From NCBI GenBank assembly GCA_018241725.1, contig JAFEDI010000146.1, positions 1 through 64,000 of the forward strand: DNA of 64,000 nt. The letters are read 5' to 3'. Shown piece by piece: positions 42,443-51,000 of the stretch. This DNA comes from Pseudomonadota bacterium. Its GTDB lineage: Bacteria; Pseudomonadota; Gammaproteobacteria; Burkholderiales; Rhodocyclaceae. Within the stretch, counting starts at the first letter, position 1. Each line of letters begins with the position of its first letter. The notes beneath the pieces were generated by a model that saw nothing but the letters and a program-made list of their open reading frames with translations, was not told where the DNA came from and did not search any database. A program made the translations under genes and the position numbers.

Positions 42443-42526
42443 TACTACGTCAGGCCGCTAGGCGTACTACGTTTGGCGGCCTGACGTAGTACGTTTGGCC
42501 GTTAGGCGTACTACGCGTGGCCGCTA
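42443..42526. repeat. Palindromic and direct repeats upstream of the replication run
   Basis: A perfect 16-bp inverted repeat (42443-42458 with 42476-42491, TACTACGTCAGGCCGC) is interleaved with TAGGCGTACTACG direct repeats at 42459 and 42503, 44 bp apart. GTACTACG words occur four times in all. A multi-site operator is the likely meaning. Confidence 0.7.
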
Positions 42527-43465
42527 ACCGGTACTCTTATTCGCCTCTCGGAACCATTCAGAGATGGTCCTCACCGCGTTGTCCTCGCTGAGGTGAGCGC
42601 CCATTTTCTTGCCTTGGGCGACGATCTCGCTTTTGAGTGATTTAGCTGCTGCGGCTGCTGAGATCCAGGTGGTTTCGCTGTACCGGTTGAGTGCCCATTC
42701 GCGGAGCGCCTTCTTCTTTGCATAGGAAGCCTCGGCACCCTTCTTTCCGTTGGATGAAAGAACTTGGGATAGGTGGGACGCTCCTTGTTCTTCGAGCTCC
42801 TTTCTCAGCCGGCGGCGTTCTTCGGAAAGCTCAGCGAGTTTGGCTTCATGAGCCGTAAGCAGCGACTCCTGTCCGATCTTCTGAACCTTCAGCCAGTTGT
42901 ATCTGCGAACCTGCTCCGCAGTGCCGATTGCTTCCGTCGCGTTCAGGACTGCTCGCGCAGTGGCTTCGAAGCAGTACCCGGGTTGCTGGTCTCCCTGCGA
43001 CATTGAAGACCGGTGCAGGCGAATGGCATCATCAATGTGGGCCAGGCCAAGAGCGGCGAATAACTCATGCTGACGTTCGGCGTCGAATTCTGGGTCGGAG
43101 TAGAGATCCGCACAGGCCATCAGGGCTTCAAGCTCGCTGGTGTTGGTCGGGTTCGGACAATCAACGTCATCCAGGCGAATCGACGCGCGCGCCTCCGGGT
43201 CATCAAGGCCATGTAGCGCGAGCCAATCCTGGATCTCGTCGTGAAAATAGAGATTAATGGCAGCGTCCACGGCCTGGACGAGGCCCTCGATTTGAATGGG
43301 CTCCCGACATTTCAAGAGCGCATGGGCGCGACTTGCCACGAGTCCAAGCCCCAGAAAATTGTCATCGGGGGGGATGGTTATGGCGGGGTTGGACGGATCG
43401 AAGAGACGGAAGGTCGACTTCAGCGCGATGTAGCGCCCGAGGTGTTCATACGAGAGCGGTTTCAT
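42524..43465 (-). CDS. Hypothetical protein with coiled coil
   Basis: A 313-aa protein of no named family. The N-terminal 190 residues are mixed and acidic; residues of about 200-225 form a coiled coil (AKLAELSEERRRLRKELEEQ); the C-terminal part (KKALREWALNRYSETTWISAAAAA, ending AVRTISEWFREANK) resembles the close of phage and plasmid accessory proteins. Its end overlaps the repeat cluster at 42443-42526. It lies between HigBA and the excisionase-like gene. Confidence 0.6.
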   Translation of the reverse strand: MKPLSYEHLGRYIALKSTFRLFDPSNPAITIPPDDNFLGLGLVASRAHALLKCREPIQIEGLVQAVDAAINLYFHDEIQDWLALHGLDDPEARASIRLDDVDCPNPTNTSELEALMACADLYSDPEFDAERQHELFAALGLAHIDDAIRLHRSSMSQGDQQPGYCFEATARAVLNATEAIGTAEQVRRYNWLKVQKIGQESLLTAHEAKLAELSEERRRLRKELEEQGASHLSQVLSSNGKKGAEASYAKKKALREWALNRYSETTWISAAAAAKSLKSEIVAQGKKMGAHLSEDNAVRTISEWFREANKSTG

Positions 43466-43479
43466 CAGGGGGGGCTCTC

Positions 43480-43764
43480 TCAGGCTGCGATACGCGCCAC
43501 CGGCGCCCGGTCCTTGGCGCGCTCGGAGGCAGTCCAGAGGTCGCGCTGGGTTTGCAGGCGCAACCAGTAGCCCGGGGAGGTTCCCAAGGCTTCGTGCAGG
43601 CGCAGATCCATATCCGCGGTGACGGCAGCGTGTCCGTGCAGGATGCGGGACACCATCACCCGGCTGACGCCCACGTGAGCGGCAAAGGCTGTCACGCTCA
43701 TGTTGAGGTCCTCCAGCCAGCCGGCCAGGATCTCGCCAGGATGTGAAGGGTCGTGCATGTCCAT
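43480..43764 (-). CDS. higA: HigA-family antitoxin
   Basis: A 94-aa Xre-type helix-turn-helix antitoxin (HPGEILAGWLEDLNMSVTAF, then VSRVMVSRILHG). It neutralises HigB and represses the operon. It lies 9 bp after higB, the toxin-first order typical of hig loci. The pair may stabilise the element. Confidence 0.92.
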   Translation of the reverse strand: MDMHDPSHPGEILAGWLEDLNMSVTAFAAHVGVSRVMVSRILHGHAAVTADMDLRLHEALGTSPGYWLRLQTQRDLWTASERAKDRAPVARIAA

Positions 43765-43773
43765 GTGTTGGCC

Positions 43774-44052
43774 TCAGTGGTAGTCCAGGTAGTCGAGCAG
43801 CTCCACGTTTCCGCCATCGAAGCGGAACACAAGGCGCCAGTTGGCTTGAACCGTCATGGCCAGAAAGCCCGCTCGATCGCCAGACAGTCCATGCAGGCGC
43901 CAGGAGGGGCGGGCGAGGTCTTCCGGTCCGGCTGCAGCGTTCAGGGAGGTCAGCATGTCCCGCAAGCGCTTCGCATGCATGGGTTGGATGCCGGCCTGTT
44001 TGCCAGTCATGAAGAAGGTTTCAAGCCCCTTGTGGCGGAACGAAACAATCAT
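43774..44052 (-). CDS. higB: HigB-family toxin (RelE superfamily mRNA interferase)
   Basis: A 92-aa toxin of the RelE/ParE fold that cuts mRNA on the ribosome. The family pattern is clear: MIVSFRHKGLETFF at the start, MLTSLNAAAGPEDLARP, and NWRLVFRFDGGNVELLDYLDYH at the end, with basic residues and a C-terminal histidine. No Shine-Dalgarno is seen and a TATACA box lies only a few bases upstream, so the mRNA may be nearly leaderless. Direct repeats upstream are the likely HigA operator. Confidence 0.92.
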   Translation of the reverse strand: MIVSFRHKGLETFFMTGKQAGIQPMHAKRLRDMLTSLNAAAGPEDLARPSWRLHGLSGDRAGFLAMTVQANWRLVFRFDGGNVELLDYLDYH

Positions 44053-44054
44053 GG

Positions 44055-44095
44055 TGTGTATAGCATGACTTCACAGTTTGTGTATAGCGAGACTT
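44055..44095 (-). promoter_or_regulatory. Operator-promoter repeats of higBA
   Basis: TGTGTATAGCATGACTT (44055-44071) and TGTGTATAGCGAGACTT (44079-44095) are direct repeats 24 bp apart. Read on the minus strand each holds a TATACA box. Confidence 0.65.
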
Positions 44096-44127
44096 AACAA
44101 ACTGTTTGGTTGCGCGGGCCTTCGTCG

Positions 44128-45477
44128 TCAGGCCTTCCTGCGGGCCTTCGCCAATGGCAGGACATCTGCGCCATCCTTGAGGCCGGCCGCTTCCAGCATT
44201 GCCGCGGTGGCGGTGTTCACCGACTGGCGGATCGGGTCGAGGTCGAGGCGCGCATAGATCGCAGTGGCCTGGTGCGTCTTGTGGTTCAGGCTCTTGCCGA
44301 TGATGGCCAGGGATGCGCCGGTCTTTGCCTGCCAACTCCCCAGCGTCCGGCGCAGGTCGTGGATACGCAGGTCGGTCATGGCAAAGTCGGCAGGGTCGAT
44401 CCCTGCCGCCTGGGCTTGTGCGTGATATCGCTTTTCTGCCTTGGCGAGTCCTCGCGCGAGCAGGGCTTCGGACTCGGCCTGGGCCGTGTCGTCCAGTTTG
44501 AGGGCGTCCAGCAGGCGGAACAGGCTGGCAGTGCGCAGTATGGTTGCCCACGCCTTTTTCGGCTCCACCAGATGCCCGGTCTTGCCGGTGCCGGGGAAGA
44601 CGAAAGGCGAAGTACCTGCGCGCTCGCGGCGGGCCTCCAGCACCATGACGGCCTCCGGGGAGAGCGCGACATTTTGGGGGGTGCCGTTCTTGGTCTTGCT
44701 GATACGCCACACGGCGCCAGGCAGGTCGAGGTCGCGCCAGGCCATCGCCTGCACGTTGGAGCGACGGGCTCCAGTCAGGAGGGAGAGCAGGAAGTAATCA
44801 AGCTGTCCGGATCGTGCGATGGCTTCGAGCAGGTACGGCAGTTCGAAGGCTTGGGCGAAGCGATCGCGAGACGCTGGCAGATTCTTCTGCACGCGGCTGG
44901 CTGGGTTAGGGCCGTTGAAGATCTCTTGATCCGCCATGAATGTGAAGACCGCCGACACGACGGCCACTGCCCGATCCGCCTGGGCTTCGCTCTTGGTGTT
45001 GGCCTTCCGTTGGATGGCCTTCACGTCAGAGCGCTCGATCTGGGACAGTTTCTTGCCCGCGATCGAGCCCATGTAGAGGCGTAACACGTCCTCGTAGTCG
45101 CGCTTGGTGCTGTCCGCCAATGGGGTGCCATCGCGCTTACGTTTGCCCGCCAGGAAGGTCTGGAAGGCCTCGGCGAAGGTGGGTTCCCCTCGGACCGCGC
45201 GACGGGCTGCGGCAGGGTTCGCGCCGCTCGCAAACTCGCCAAGGATTTTTGCCGCCTCGGTGCGTGCTTGCTCCACGGTCATTTCAGGAAACGCACCCAG
45301 CTTCACCCAAGCCATGCCCGCGCCTGACCGTTTGATGACGTAGAAGGTGCGTGTGCCGTTGGAGGTGACGCGCATAGCGAGCTTTGGGACTTCGGTGTCG
45401 TAGATCGTTAGCCGTTTGCCTGCCTCGGGGAGTGGGTAGGACAGAAGGGCAGTCTTCGAGAACTTCAGATTTGCCAT
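44128..45477 (-). CDS. Tyrosine-type site-specific integrase (P4 family)
   Basis: A 449-aa integrase with the N-terminal DUF4102 arm-binding domain, a SAM-like core-binding domain (about 100-200) and a catalytic domain with Arg238 (TGARRSN), His373-x-x-Arg376 (HDLRRTLG), His399 (LNHK) and nucleophile Tyr408 (AIYAR). This subfamily integrates islands and P4-like satellites into tRNA 3' ends, matching the tRNA-Thr repeats here. Its start is 160 bp from the right attachment repeat, with arm-type repeats in between. Confidence 0.95.
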   Translation of the reverse strand: MANLKFSKTALLSYPLPEAGKRLTIYDTEVPKLAMRVTSNGTRTFYVIKRSGAGMAWVKLGAFPEMTVEQARTEAAKILGEFASGANPAAARRAVRGEPTFAEAFQTFLAGKRKRDGTPLADSTKRDYEDVLRLYMGSIAGKKLSQIERSDVKAIQRKANTKSEAQADRAVAVVSAVFTFMADQEIFNGPNPASRVQKNLPASRDRFAQAFELPYLLEAIARSGQLDYFLLSLLTGARRSNVQAMAWRDLDLPGAVWRISKTKNGTPQNVALSPEAVMVLEARRERAGTSPFVFPGTGKTGHLVEPKKAWATILRTASLFRLLDALKLDDTAQAESEALLARGLAKAEKRYHAQAQAAGIDPADFAMTDLRIHDLRRTLGSWQAKTGASLAIIGKSLNHKTHQATAIYARLDLDPIRQSVNTATAAMLEAAGLKDGADVLPLAKARRKA

Positions 45478-45497
45478 TTATGCACCTTGTATTGATT

Positions 45498-45554
45498 GGG
45501 CTATCACCGGGCTAGCACGGGCTATCAATTTTGGACGGTTTTCATGATAGCCCG
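45498..45554. repeat. Right arm-type integrase repeats
   Basis: GGGCTATCA, GGGCTAGCA and GGGCTATCA stand in a row at 45498-45527, and the inverted copy TGATAGCCC lies at 45545-45553. They match the GGGCTAGC pair at the left end. The cluster overlaps the integrase promoter region, as expected if the integrase represses itself. Confidence 0.65.
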
Positions 45555-45637
45555 TTAAGGTGCAGTATAAGCTAAGTTCCTTGATATGTATGGTTTTATT
45601 AAGAGTAGAGCATCTACGTTAATGTTGGCACCCTCTA

Positions 45638-45686
45638 ACTTGTAATGCGAAGGTCGAGGGTTCGATTCCTTTCACCGGCACCAATG
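45638..45686 (+). repeat. attR: 49-bp tRNA-Thr fragment
   Basis: Identical to 28905-28953. The 5' half of the tRNA is absent here, so it is not a tRNA gene. Confidence 0.92.
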
Positions 45687-45730
45687 GATTCAAAGATTTA
45701 GGCCGATCCGGGTGGGTCGGCCTTTTCACA

Positions 45731-45751
45731 GGGGTTACGCCGGGGTTACGG
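45731..45751 (+). repeat. Relict arm-like repeats outside the element
   Basis: GGGGTTAC occurs twice in tandem (45731 and 45742) at the place equivalent to the GGGCTAGC pair beside attL, but with a different word. This suggests the end of another island with a different integrase. Confidence 0.45.
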
Positions 45752-45778
45752 TTCAGTCAAACTCGCCCGATCATGGAC

Positions 45779-45925
45779 ATGCATGGATTGTTGGGGGTCG
45801 TCGTCATCTTGGGCTGTGTCTTTGCTGCCATTGCGGCGGCGGTGTTGTTTTTCCGCGACATGAAAAACAGCAAGCGAGCCGAGCAACGCCGACAGCAACT
45901 CGTTTCGCGCCTGCGACCGAAGTAG
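45779..45925 (+). CDS. Small single-span membrane protein (right copy)
   Basis: A 48-aa protein (MHGLLGVVVILGCV, LFFRDMKNSKRAEQ) with one transmembrane helix and a basic tail; 42 of 48 residues match the left copy at 29078-29224. An ATG two codons earlier is an alternative start. It again precedes an SRAP gene, here by 30 bp, and lies the same distance from a tRNA-Thr 3' end. Confidence 0.65.
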   Translation: MHGLLGVVVILGCVFAAIAAAVLFFRDMKNSKRAEQRRQQLVSRLRPK

Positions 45926-45955
45926 CTGGCGCCGTTGGTGCTCCAGGCTGCTTTC

Positions 45956-46582
45956 ATGTGCGCCAATTTTCGCCCACCCTCCCCGGAAGCGCTTTCGGCC
46001 TTTCCGCTGCCACCGCCGGATTTCGCCTACGGTGAGGCCTATCCCAGGTCTGTCGTTCCCATCGTTACGAACTTTGCGCCGCGTATCTGGGTGCCAGCCT
46101 GCTTCGGTCTGATTCCAGCCTGGGCCAAAGACGCGAGGATCGCTCGCTCCACCTATAACGCCCGCACGGAAACCCTCGCAGAAAAGCCATCCTTCCGTAA
46201 TGCCTGGACTCGCGGCCAGCTGTGCATCATCCCGGCGGAGACTCTCTACGAGCCGTGTTACGAAACCGGGTGTTCCGTACGCTGGCAGATTCGACGACAG
46301 GATGCCCGACCGATGGGGATTGCCGGGCTGTGGGAGCGAGTGGTGCAAGGCGACGGGCAGGTCGTCTGGTCGATGACCATGCTGACGGTCAATGCAGATG
46401 GGCACGCTCTTTTCGAACGGTTCCACAAGCCCGGCGACGAGAAGCGTGCTGTCGTGATCCTGCCTGATGGTGCCTGGGGGGCGTGGCTGAGGGCGCGTTC
46501 GGAGGATGAAGCGAGGGCGCTATTGACGCCCACGGAGCCCGCTGGACTGATCATTGGTCCGGCGCCCCGCGAGGGTAAGTAG
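45956..46582 (+). CDS. SRAP domain protein, right copy
   Basis: A 208-aa paralogue of the SRAP protein at 29244-29861, with the same MCAN start (Cys2), STYNARTET, PAETLYE and RFHKPGDEK elements. Differences concentrate in the last 90 residues, so the two copies separated some time ago. The predicted activity, covalent capture of abasic sites in single-stranded DNA, is inferred from the family. It is outside the element repeats and ends 1 bp from a convergent lipoprotein gene. Confidence 0.85.
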   Translation: MCANFRPPSPEALSAFPLPPPDFAYGEAYPRSVVPIVTNFAPRIWVPACFGLIPAWAKDARIARSTYNARTETLAEKPSFRNAWTRGQLCIIPAETLYEPCYETGCSVRWQIRRQDARPMGIAGLWERVVQGDGQVVWSMTMLTVNADGHALFERFHKPGDEKRAVVILPDGAWGAWLRARSEDEARALLTPTEPAGLIIGPAPREGK

Positions 46583-46583
46583 G

Positions 46584-47372
46584 TCAGGGGCGGGTGCCCT
46601 GGAAGAACAAGCCGTTGCTGCGGGTTGCGTTAGGGGCTGCCAGATAGAGCTGCTTGTTGGGGATGTCATAGAAGCCGACCCCGCTCACCGTGTCGGTGCC
46701 GAACGTACAGGAGCCGCCGCGGAAAGTGACGGACAGGTTGAATACGTTGACCGACCCGCGAGGTGTGGCAATCCCGGAAAAGCTGCAGTTCGATGCAACA
46801 CCCGTGATGGTGCCGTTGGCCTGAAGGGTCATGAATGCGGGCTGGGCTCCAGTGGGCGAAAGGGTGTTGCCCGCATAGGTGCCGGTTGCCAGTGAGGCAT
46901 TGGCTGGCTGCTCATAAACCGGGTTGTACTGAGTCGAGAAGGCGAAGGACTCCCGGTTTTTGTTGGTCAGAACGCCACTGAGCGACGACTTGGCGAAGTA
47001 GCTGGCGGAAATGCTGACCGGATTGACTCCGGAGCCGTCGAAGTTGATGTCCACCGCGTCCTGTGCCGTGAAGTTGCCATTGCTGGCCTGGCCTGTGCCA
47101 GCAACAACGCCGGCAATCATGTCCTTGTTGTCCTTGGCTGAATAGACCGCATAGAAGCTGCCGTCATTGAGGATCACGCCGTAGATGCCAGCCGAACTGT
47201 CGCTCGTGCCACGCCACATGCCTTCCGCGGTGTCTGAGGCAATCAGCGAGGGATTCGGGGCTCCACTGTTGTTACTGCCGTTGCCTGCACTCACGGTGTT
47301 TCCGCCGCCCCCGCAGGCGGCCATGGACAAGGACAGGAGCAGGGTGGTTGAGGTTTGAATATGGCGGGGCAT
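46584..47372 (-). CDS. Hypothetical lipoprotein
   Basis: A 262-aa lipoprotein: signal with lipobox MAAC (Cys20), a Gly/Asn/Ser-rich linker, then a beta-rich domain (GMWRGTSDSSAGIYGVILND, SVTFRGGSCTFGTDTVSGVG) in which two cysteines could pair. No enzyme motif is visible. It resembles surface-exposed beta-barrel-like lipoproteins only in general pattern. AGGAAT precedes the ATG. Confidence 0.65.
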   Translation of the reverse strand: MPRHIQTSTTLLLSLSMAACGGGGNTVSAGNGSNNSGAPNPSLIASDTAEGMWRGTSDSSAGIYGVILNDGSFYAVYSAKDNKDMIAGVVAGTGQASNGNFTAQDAVDINFDGSGVNPVSISASYFAKSSLSGVLTNKNRESFAFSTQYNPVYEQPANASLATGTYAGNTLSPTGAQPAFMTLQANGTITGVASNCSFSGIATPRGSVNVFNLSVTFRGGSCTFGTDTVSGVGFYDIPNKQLYLAAPNATRSNGLFFQGTRP

Positions 47373-47631
47373 GAGCACATTCCTGAGTATCGATCGATAG
47401 CGTGGCTTGCCAGAAAGGATGGGGTTTCCTGAATTCCCAATTGTCCTAGAGTCGTCTGTTTTTGACGGGTTATTCGAGGCACATGAAAGATGTGTCGTAT
47501 TACCAATTCGATGTGCCGGTTGTATGTCAATGGCGTTTTTTTTGCGTCGGCGGTGAGGACCGGCTTCCCCGGCGATTTTCATGATCTGTTTCAATGGTTC
47601 GGGGCTGATGTGAGTGCGTTCTCGAAAAAGC

Positions 47632-47660
47632 TTGGCAAAGCACGAACAAGTAGGTAATAT
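47632..47660 (+). promoter_or_regulatory. Promoter of tRNA-fMet
   Basis: TTGGCA (47632-47637) and TAATAT (47655-47660) with a 17-bp spacer, followed by CCGCCCC, a GC-rich discriminator typical of growth-controlled stable RNA genes. Confidence 0.75.
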
Positions 47661-47674
47661 CCGCCCCTCTCCGA

Positions 47675-47751
<77 letters not shown>

Positions 47752-47765
47752 GTTTCAAGCGTTAA

Positions 47766-47795
47766 GGCTCAATCACTCAGGTGGTTGAGCCTTTT
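47766..47795 (+). terminator. Terminator of tRNA-fMet
   Basis: GGCTCAATCAC and GTGGTTGAGCC (one G-T) form an 11-bp stem with a TCAG loop, followed by TTTT. The remaining bases to the kinase gene at 48085 (about 290) hold no gene I can support. Confidence 0.85.
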
Positions 47796-48084
47796 CGTTT
47801 CATGGGCTGCATCGGCACCGTTGCAGGATGCTGCGCCCTCGTGCGGTGCCATGGTCCCCGGTTTTGATCGTTTGTGGTGCATACGCTTGCTGGATACGGC
47901 GGGCACGATCGACATATGCACAGCCTTGGTGCATAATCAAAACCCTATATTGCTTCAGGCTTTGTATGCCGCCATCTGCGTCTCCAGAACGCAATATGGG
48001 GCCGGTCGATGGCGCCCGGACGCTGCCCCGCCTGCAGCTCCCGGTGCATCCGTGGCAGGCCTGCGGCGCGATGTTCCCGCCACG

Positions 48085-51000
48085 ATGATCACAGTCCCTT
48101 TCTCAGTCTCCTTTTCGAAAAGCTCCGATTCCGCCCGTCGACGTTGGCTTCGCCTGGCTTTGCCTCTGGTTGCCGTTTCCGTTCTGATCGGTTCGGTCGG
48201 TGTGGTCGGTTACCGCTACCTGAGCGAGGAGACGCGGCGGGAGACTCACCGCACGCTGGCCGTCATCGCCGAGCAGAAGCGGCAACAGATCGAGGATTCG
48301 CTGGCCGAGACACGCACCGATGCGGAACTCTATTTCGCCAGCCGATCCCAGTTGGAGATGTTGTTCCGGGGATGGCTGAACAGTGGCCGCAAGGATGCCG
48401 GGCTCGTCGAGCAGATGCGCAACCGCATGCAGGAGGTGGCCCGCGTGCGGGGATGGGGTGGCCTGGCGATCGTCGATACCGATACGCACCCGGTCGTGGT
48501 GGTCGGCAAGGCCGACATCCGGGAGCATGCAGCGTTGGCCAGGGACATCCTGCGCGAGCCGCGCATCGAGTTCGTCGACCTGCACCGCACGGCAGACGGC
48601 GAGGTGCTGTACGGCGTCCTCGCGCCGATCGGGGCGTCCGGCGATAGGCCGCTGGGCGTGGCTTATCTCACCTGGAAGGCGGAGAGGGCCCTGTATCCGC
48701 TGGTGGAGTCGTGGCCCGTTCCGACACGTACCGCCGAAACCTATCTGGTGCGGCGGGATGGCAATAACGTGCGTTTCCTTACCCCGCTGCGTCACCGGGC
48801 CGTGCCGGCCTTGTCCCTCGCCCAGCCCCTGGACCAGCCGTTCCTGCCGGCGGGGCGGGCAGCTGCCGGGGAGCACGGCATCCTTGCCGGAGGGCGGGAT
48901 TACCGCAATGTCCCGGTGCTGGCCTATGCCTCCCCGGTGGGAGGAACGCCGTGGTTGATGCTGGCGGAAATCGACGAGGTCGAGGCCTATGCGGGCATCC
49001 ATAATTTGGCCTGGGCGACAGGATTGGTCGTCGGGCTGGGTCTGCTGTTCGTTTATTCGGCGGGCTACCTGCTGTGGCGCCGTGACCGGGCGCGCCAGGA
49101 AATGGCGACCCTGCAGGCCCAGCAGGCGGCCGAGGCGCGTTTCCGGGTGATCTTCGAGCAGGCGCCGCTGGGGGTGGCCCTGCTGGATTCCCAGGGCGGA
49201 CGCATCACCGAAGCCAACCGGCGCTTTGCCGAGATCGTCGGACTCGCGCCGGAGGAGATGGTCGGGCTCGACCCGATGAGCCTGACCCACTCCGATGATG
49301 TGGCGGAAAGCCGGAAGAGCATCGCCGAACTCAATGCCGGTGAAATCTCCGGATATCGCCTGATCAAGCGTTACCTGCGGCCCGATGGATCGGTGGTGTG
49401 GGTCAGCTTGAGCTGCGCGCCGGTCCAGGTCGCCAACGAGGATCGCCACCGTTACCTGGCCATCGTCGAGGACATCACCGCCCGCAAGGAGATGGAGGAG
49501 CGCCTGCAGATCAGCGAGACACGGCACCGCCTCCTGGCCGACAACGCCGTCGACGTCATCGTTACGATGGATCTCGACGGGCATTTCTCCTATATCAGTC
49601 CGTCTGTCGAACGCCTGCGCGGTTATTCCGTCGACGAGGCGATCGGCCAGCCGCTGACCGAAGTGTTGACCCCGGACTCCCTGCGCATCGCCGAAACCTA
49701 TTTCGCCCGCCTGAAGAGCGGCCTGGTCAGAGGCGGGGCGCTGGAGCATTTTCGCGAAGAACTGGAAGTGCGCCGGAAAGACGGCACTTCCGTGTGGACC
49801 GATGTCAGCGCCAGCCCGTTGCTCAGCGCCGAAGGGGGTGTCGTCGAGATTCTCGGCGTGATCCGCGACATCAGCGAACGCAAGCGCTACGAATACAAGC
49901 TGCGCCAGGCCTCCGAAGCGGCCGAGGCAGCCAATGCCGCGAAGAGCGAATTCCTGGCCCACATGAGCCACGAGATCCGTACGCCGATGAATGCGGTGCT
50001 GGGTCTCGCCCAGGTGCTCGAGCGCGAACCGCTGGCCGGACATCAGCACGACATGGTGCAGCGCATCCGGATGGCGGGGCAGTCCCTGCTGGCCATCCTC
50101 AACGACGTACTCGATCTGTCCAAGATCGAGGCCGGGCAGTTGCGCATCGAACGGCGGCCCTTCGACCTGGCCGTGCAGCTAGCCAACCTCGACAGCCTGA
50201 TGGGCCAGAATGCCCGCAGCAAGGGCCTCGCGCTGCGCATCGAAGGGCCGGACCCGCTGCCCGGCCCGCTGTTGGGCGATGGGCTCCGTCTGGAGCAGAT
50301 CCTGTTCAACCTGACCGGCAATGCGATCAAGTTCACCGAGCAGGGCGAAGTGGTGGTGCGTGTCCGCGCCAAGGTGGTGGACGAGGCGTGCCTGAGGCTG
50401 CGCTTCGAAATCCGGGATACCGGCATCGGCATCGACCCGGAAGCCCTCAGCCGTTTGTTCGCACCCTTTGCGCAGGCCGATGCGGGTATCGGCCGCCGTT
50501 TCGGCGGCACCGGCCTCGGCCTGTCGATCTGCAAGCGCCTCATTGAATTGATGGGCGGCGAGATCGGGGCCGACAGCCAGCCTGGAAGCGGCAGTTGCTT
50601 CTGGTTCGAATTGCCGCTGCAGCGGGCCAGCGAGGCCGAGATGGCGGCCATGGTCGTGGCCGCTACGCCACCCAAGCCGACGGGCCCGCGCCTGGTTGGG
50701 GCCCACCTGCTGGTGGTGGATGACAGTGCGATGAATCGTGACCTCGTGGAACGGGCGCTGCGCCTCGAAGGGGCCAGCTCCACGCAGGCCGCTGACGGCT
50801 TGCAGGCGATCCAGATCCTGCAGACCCGGCCTGAACGTTTCGACGCGGTGCTGATGGACGTGCAGATGCCGGTGATGGATGGCCTCACCGCGATGCGTCT
50901 GATCCGCGGCGAACTGGGCCTCATCGACCTGCCCGTCATCGCCTTCACCGCCGGCGTGCGCGAAGAGCAGCAGGCCGCAGCGCGGGCGGCGGGCGCCAAC

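Larger units (their letters stand above)
28905..45686. mobile_element. Integrated phage-derived element in tRNA-Thr (satellite-like)
   Basis: About 16.8 kb bounded by 49-bp direct repeats, the left one being the 3' end of tRNA-Thr and the right one a tRNA fragment without its 5' half. A tyrosine integrase lies next to the right repeat, and related arm repeats occur at both ends. Contents are typical of phage: excisionase-like protein, replication initiator plus helicase, Mor-like activator, capsid and tail proteins, a C4-like RNA, and cargo. Terminase, portal, tape measure, tail sheath and lysis genes are not seen, so it is either a decayed prophage or a phage satellite. Confidence 0.88.

Noticed and set aside
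45638-45686. Second tRNA-Thr gene at the right repeat
   Set aside because: Only the 3' half (from the anticodon stem) is present; the 5' half and acceptor strand are missing.
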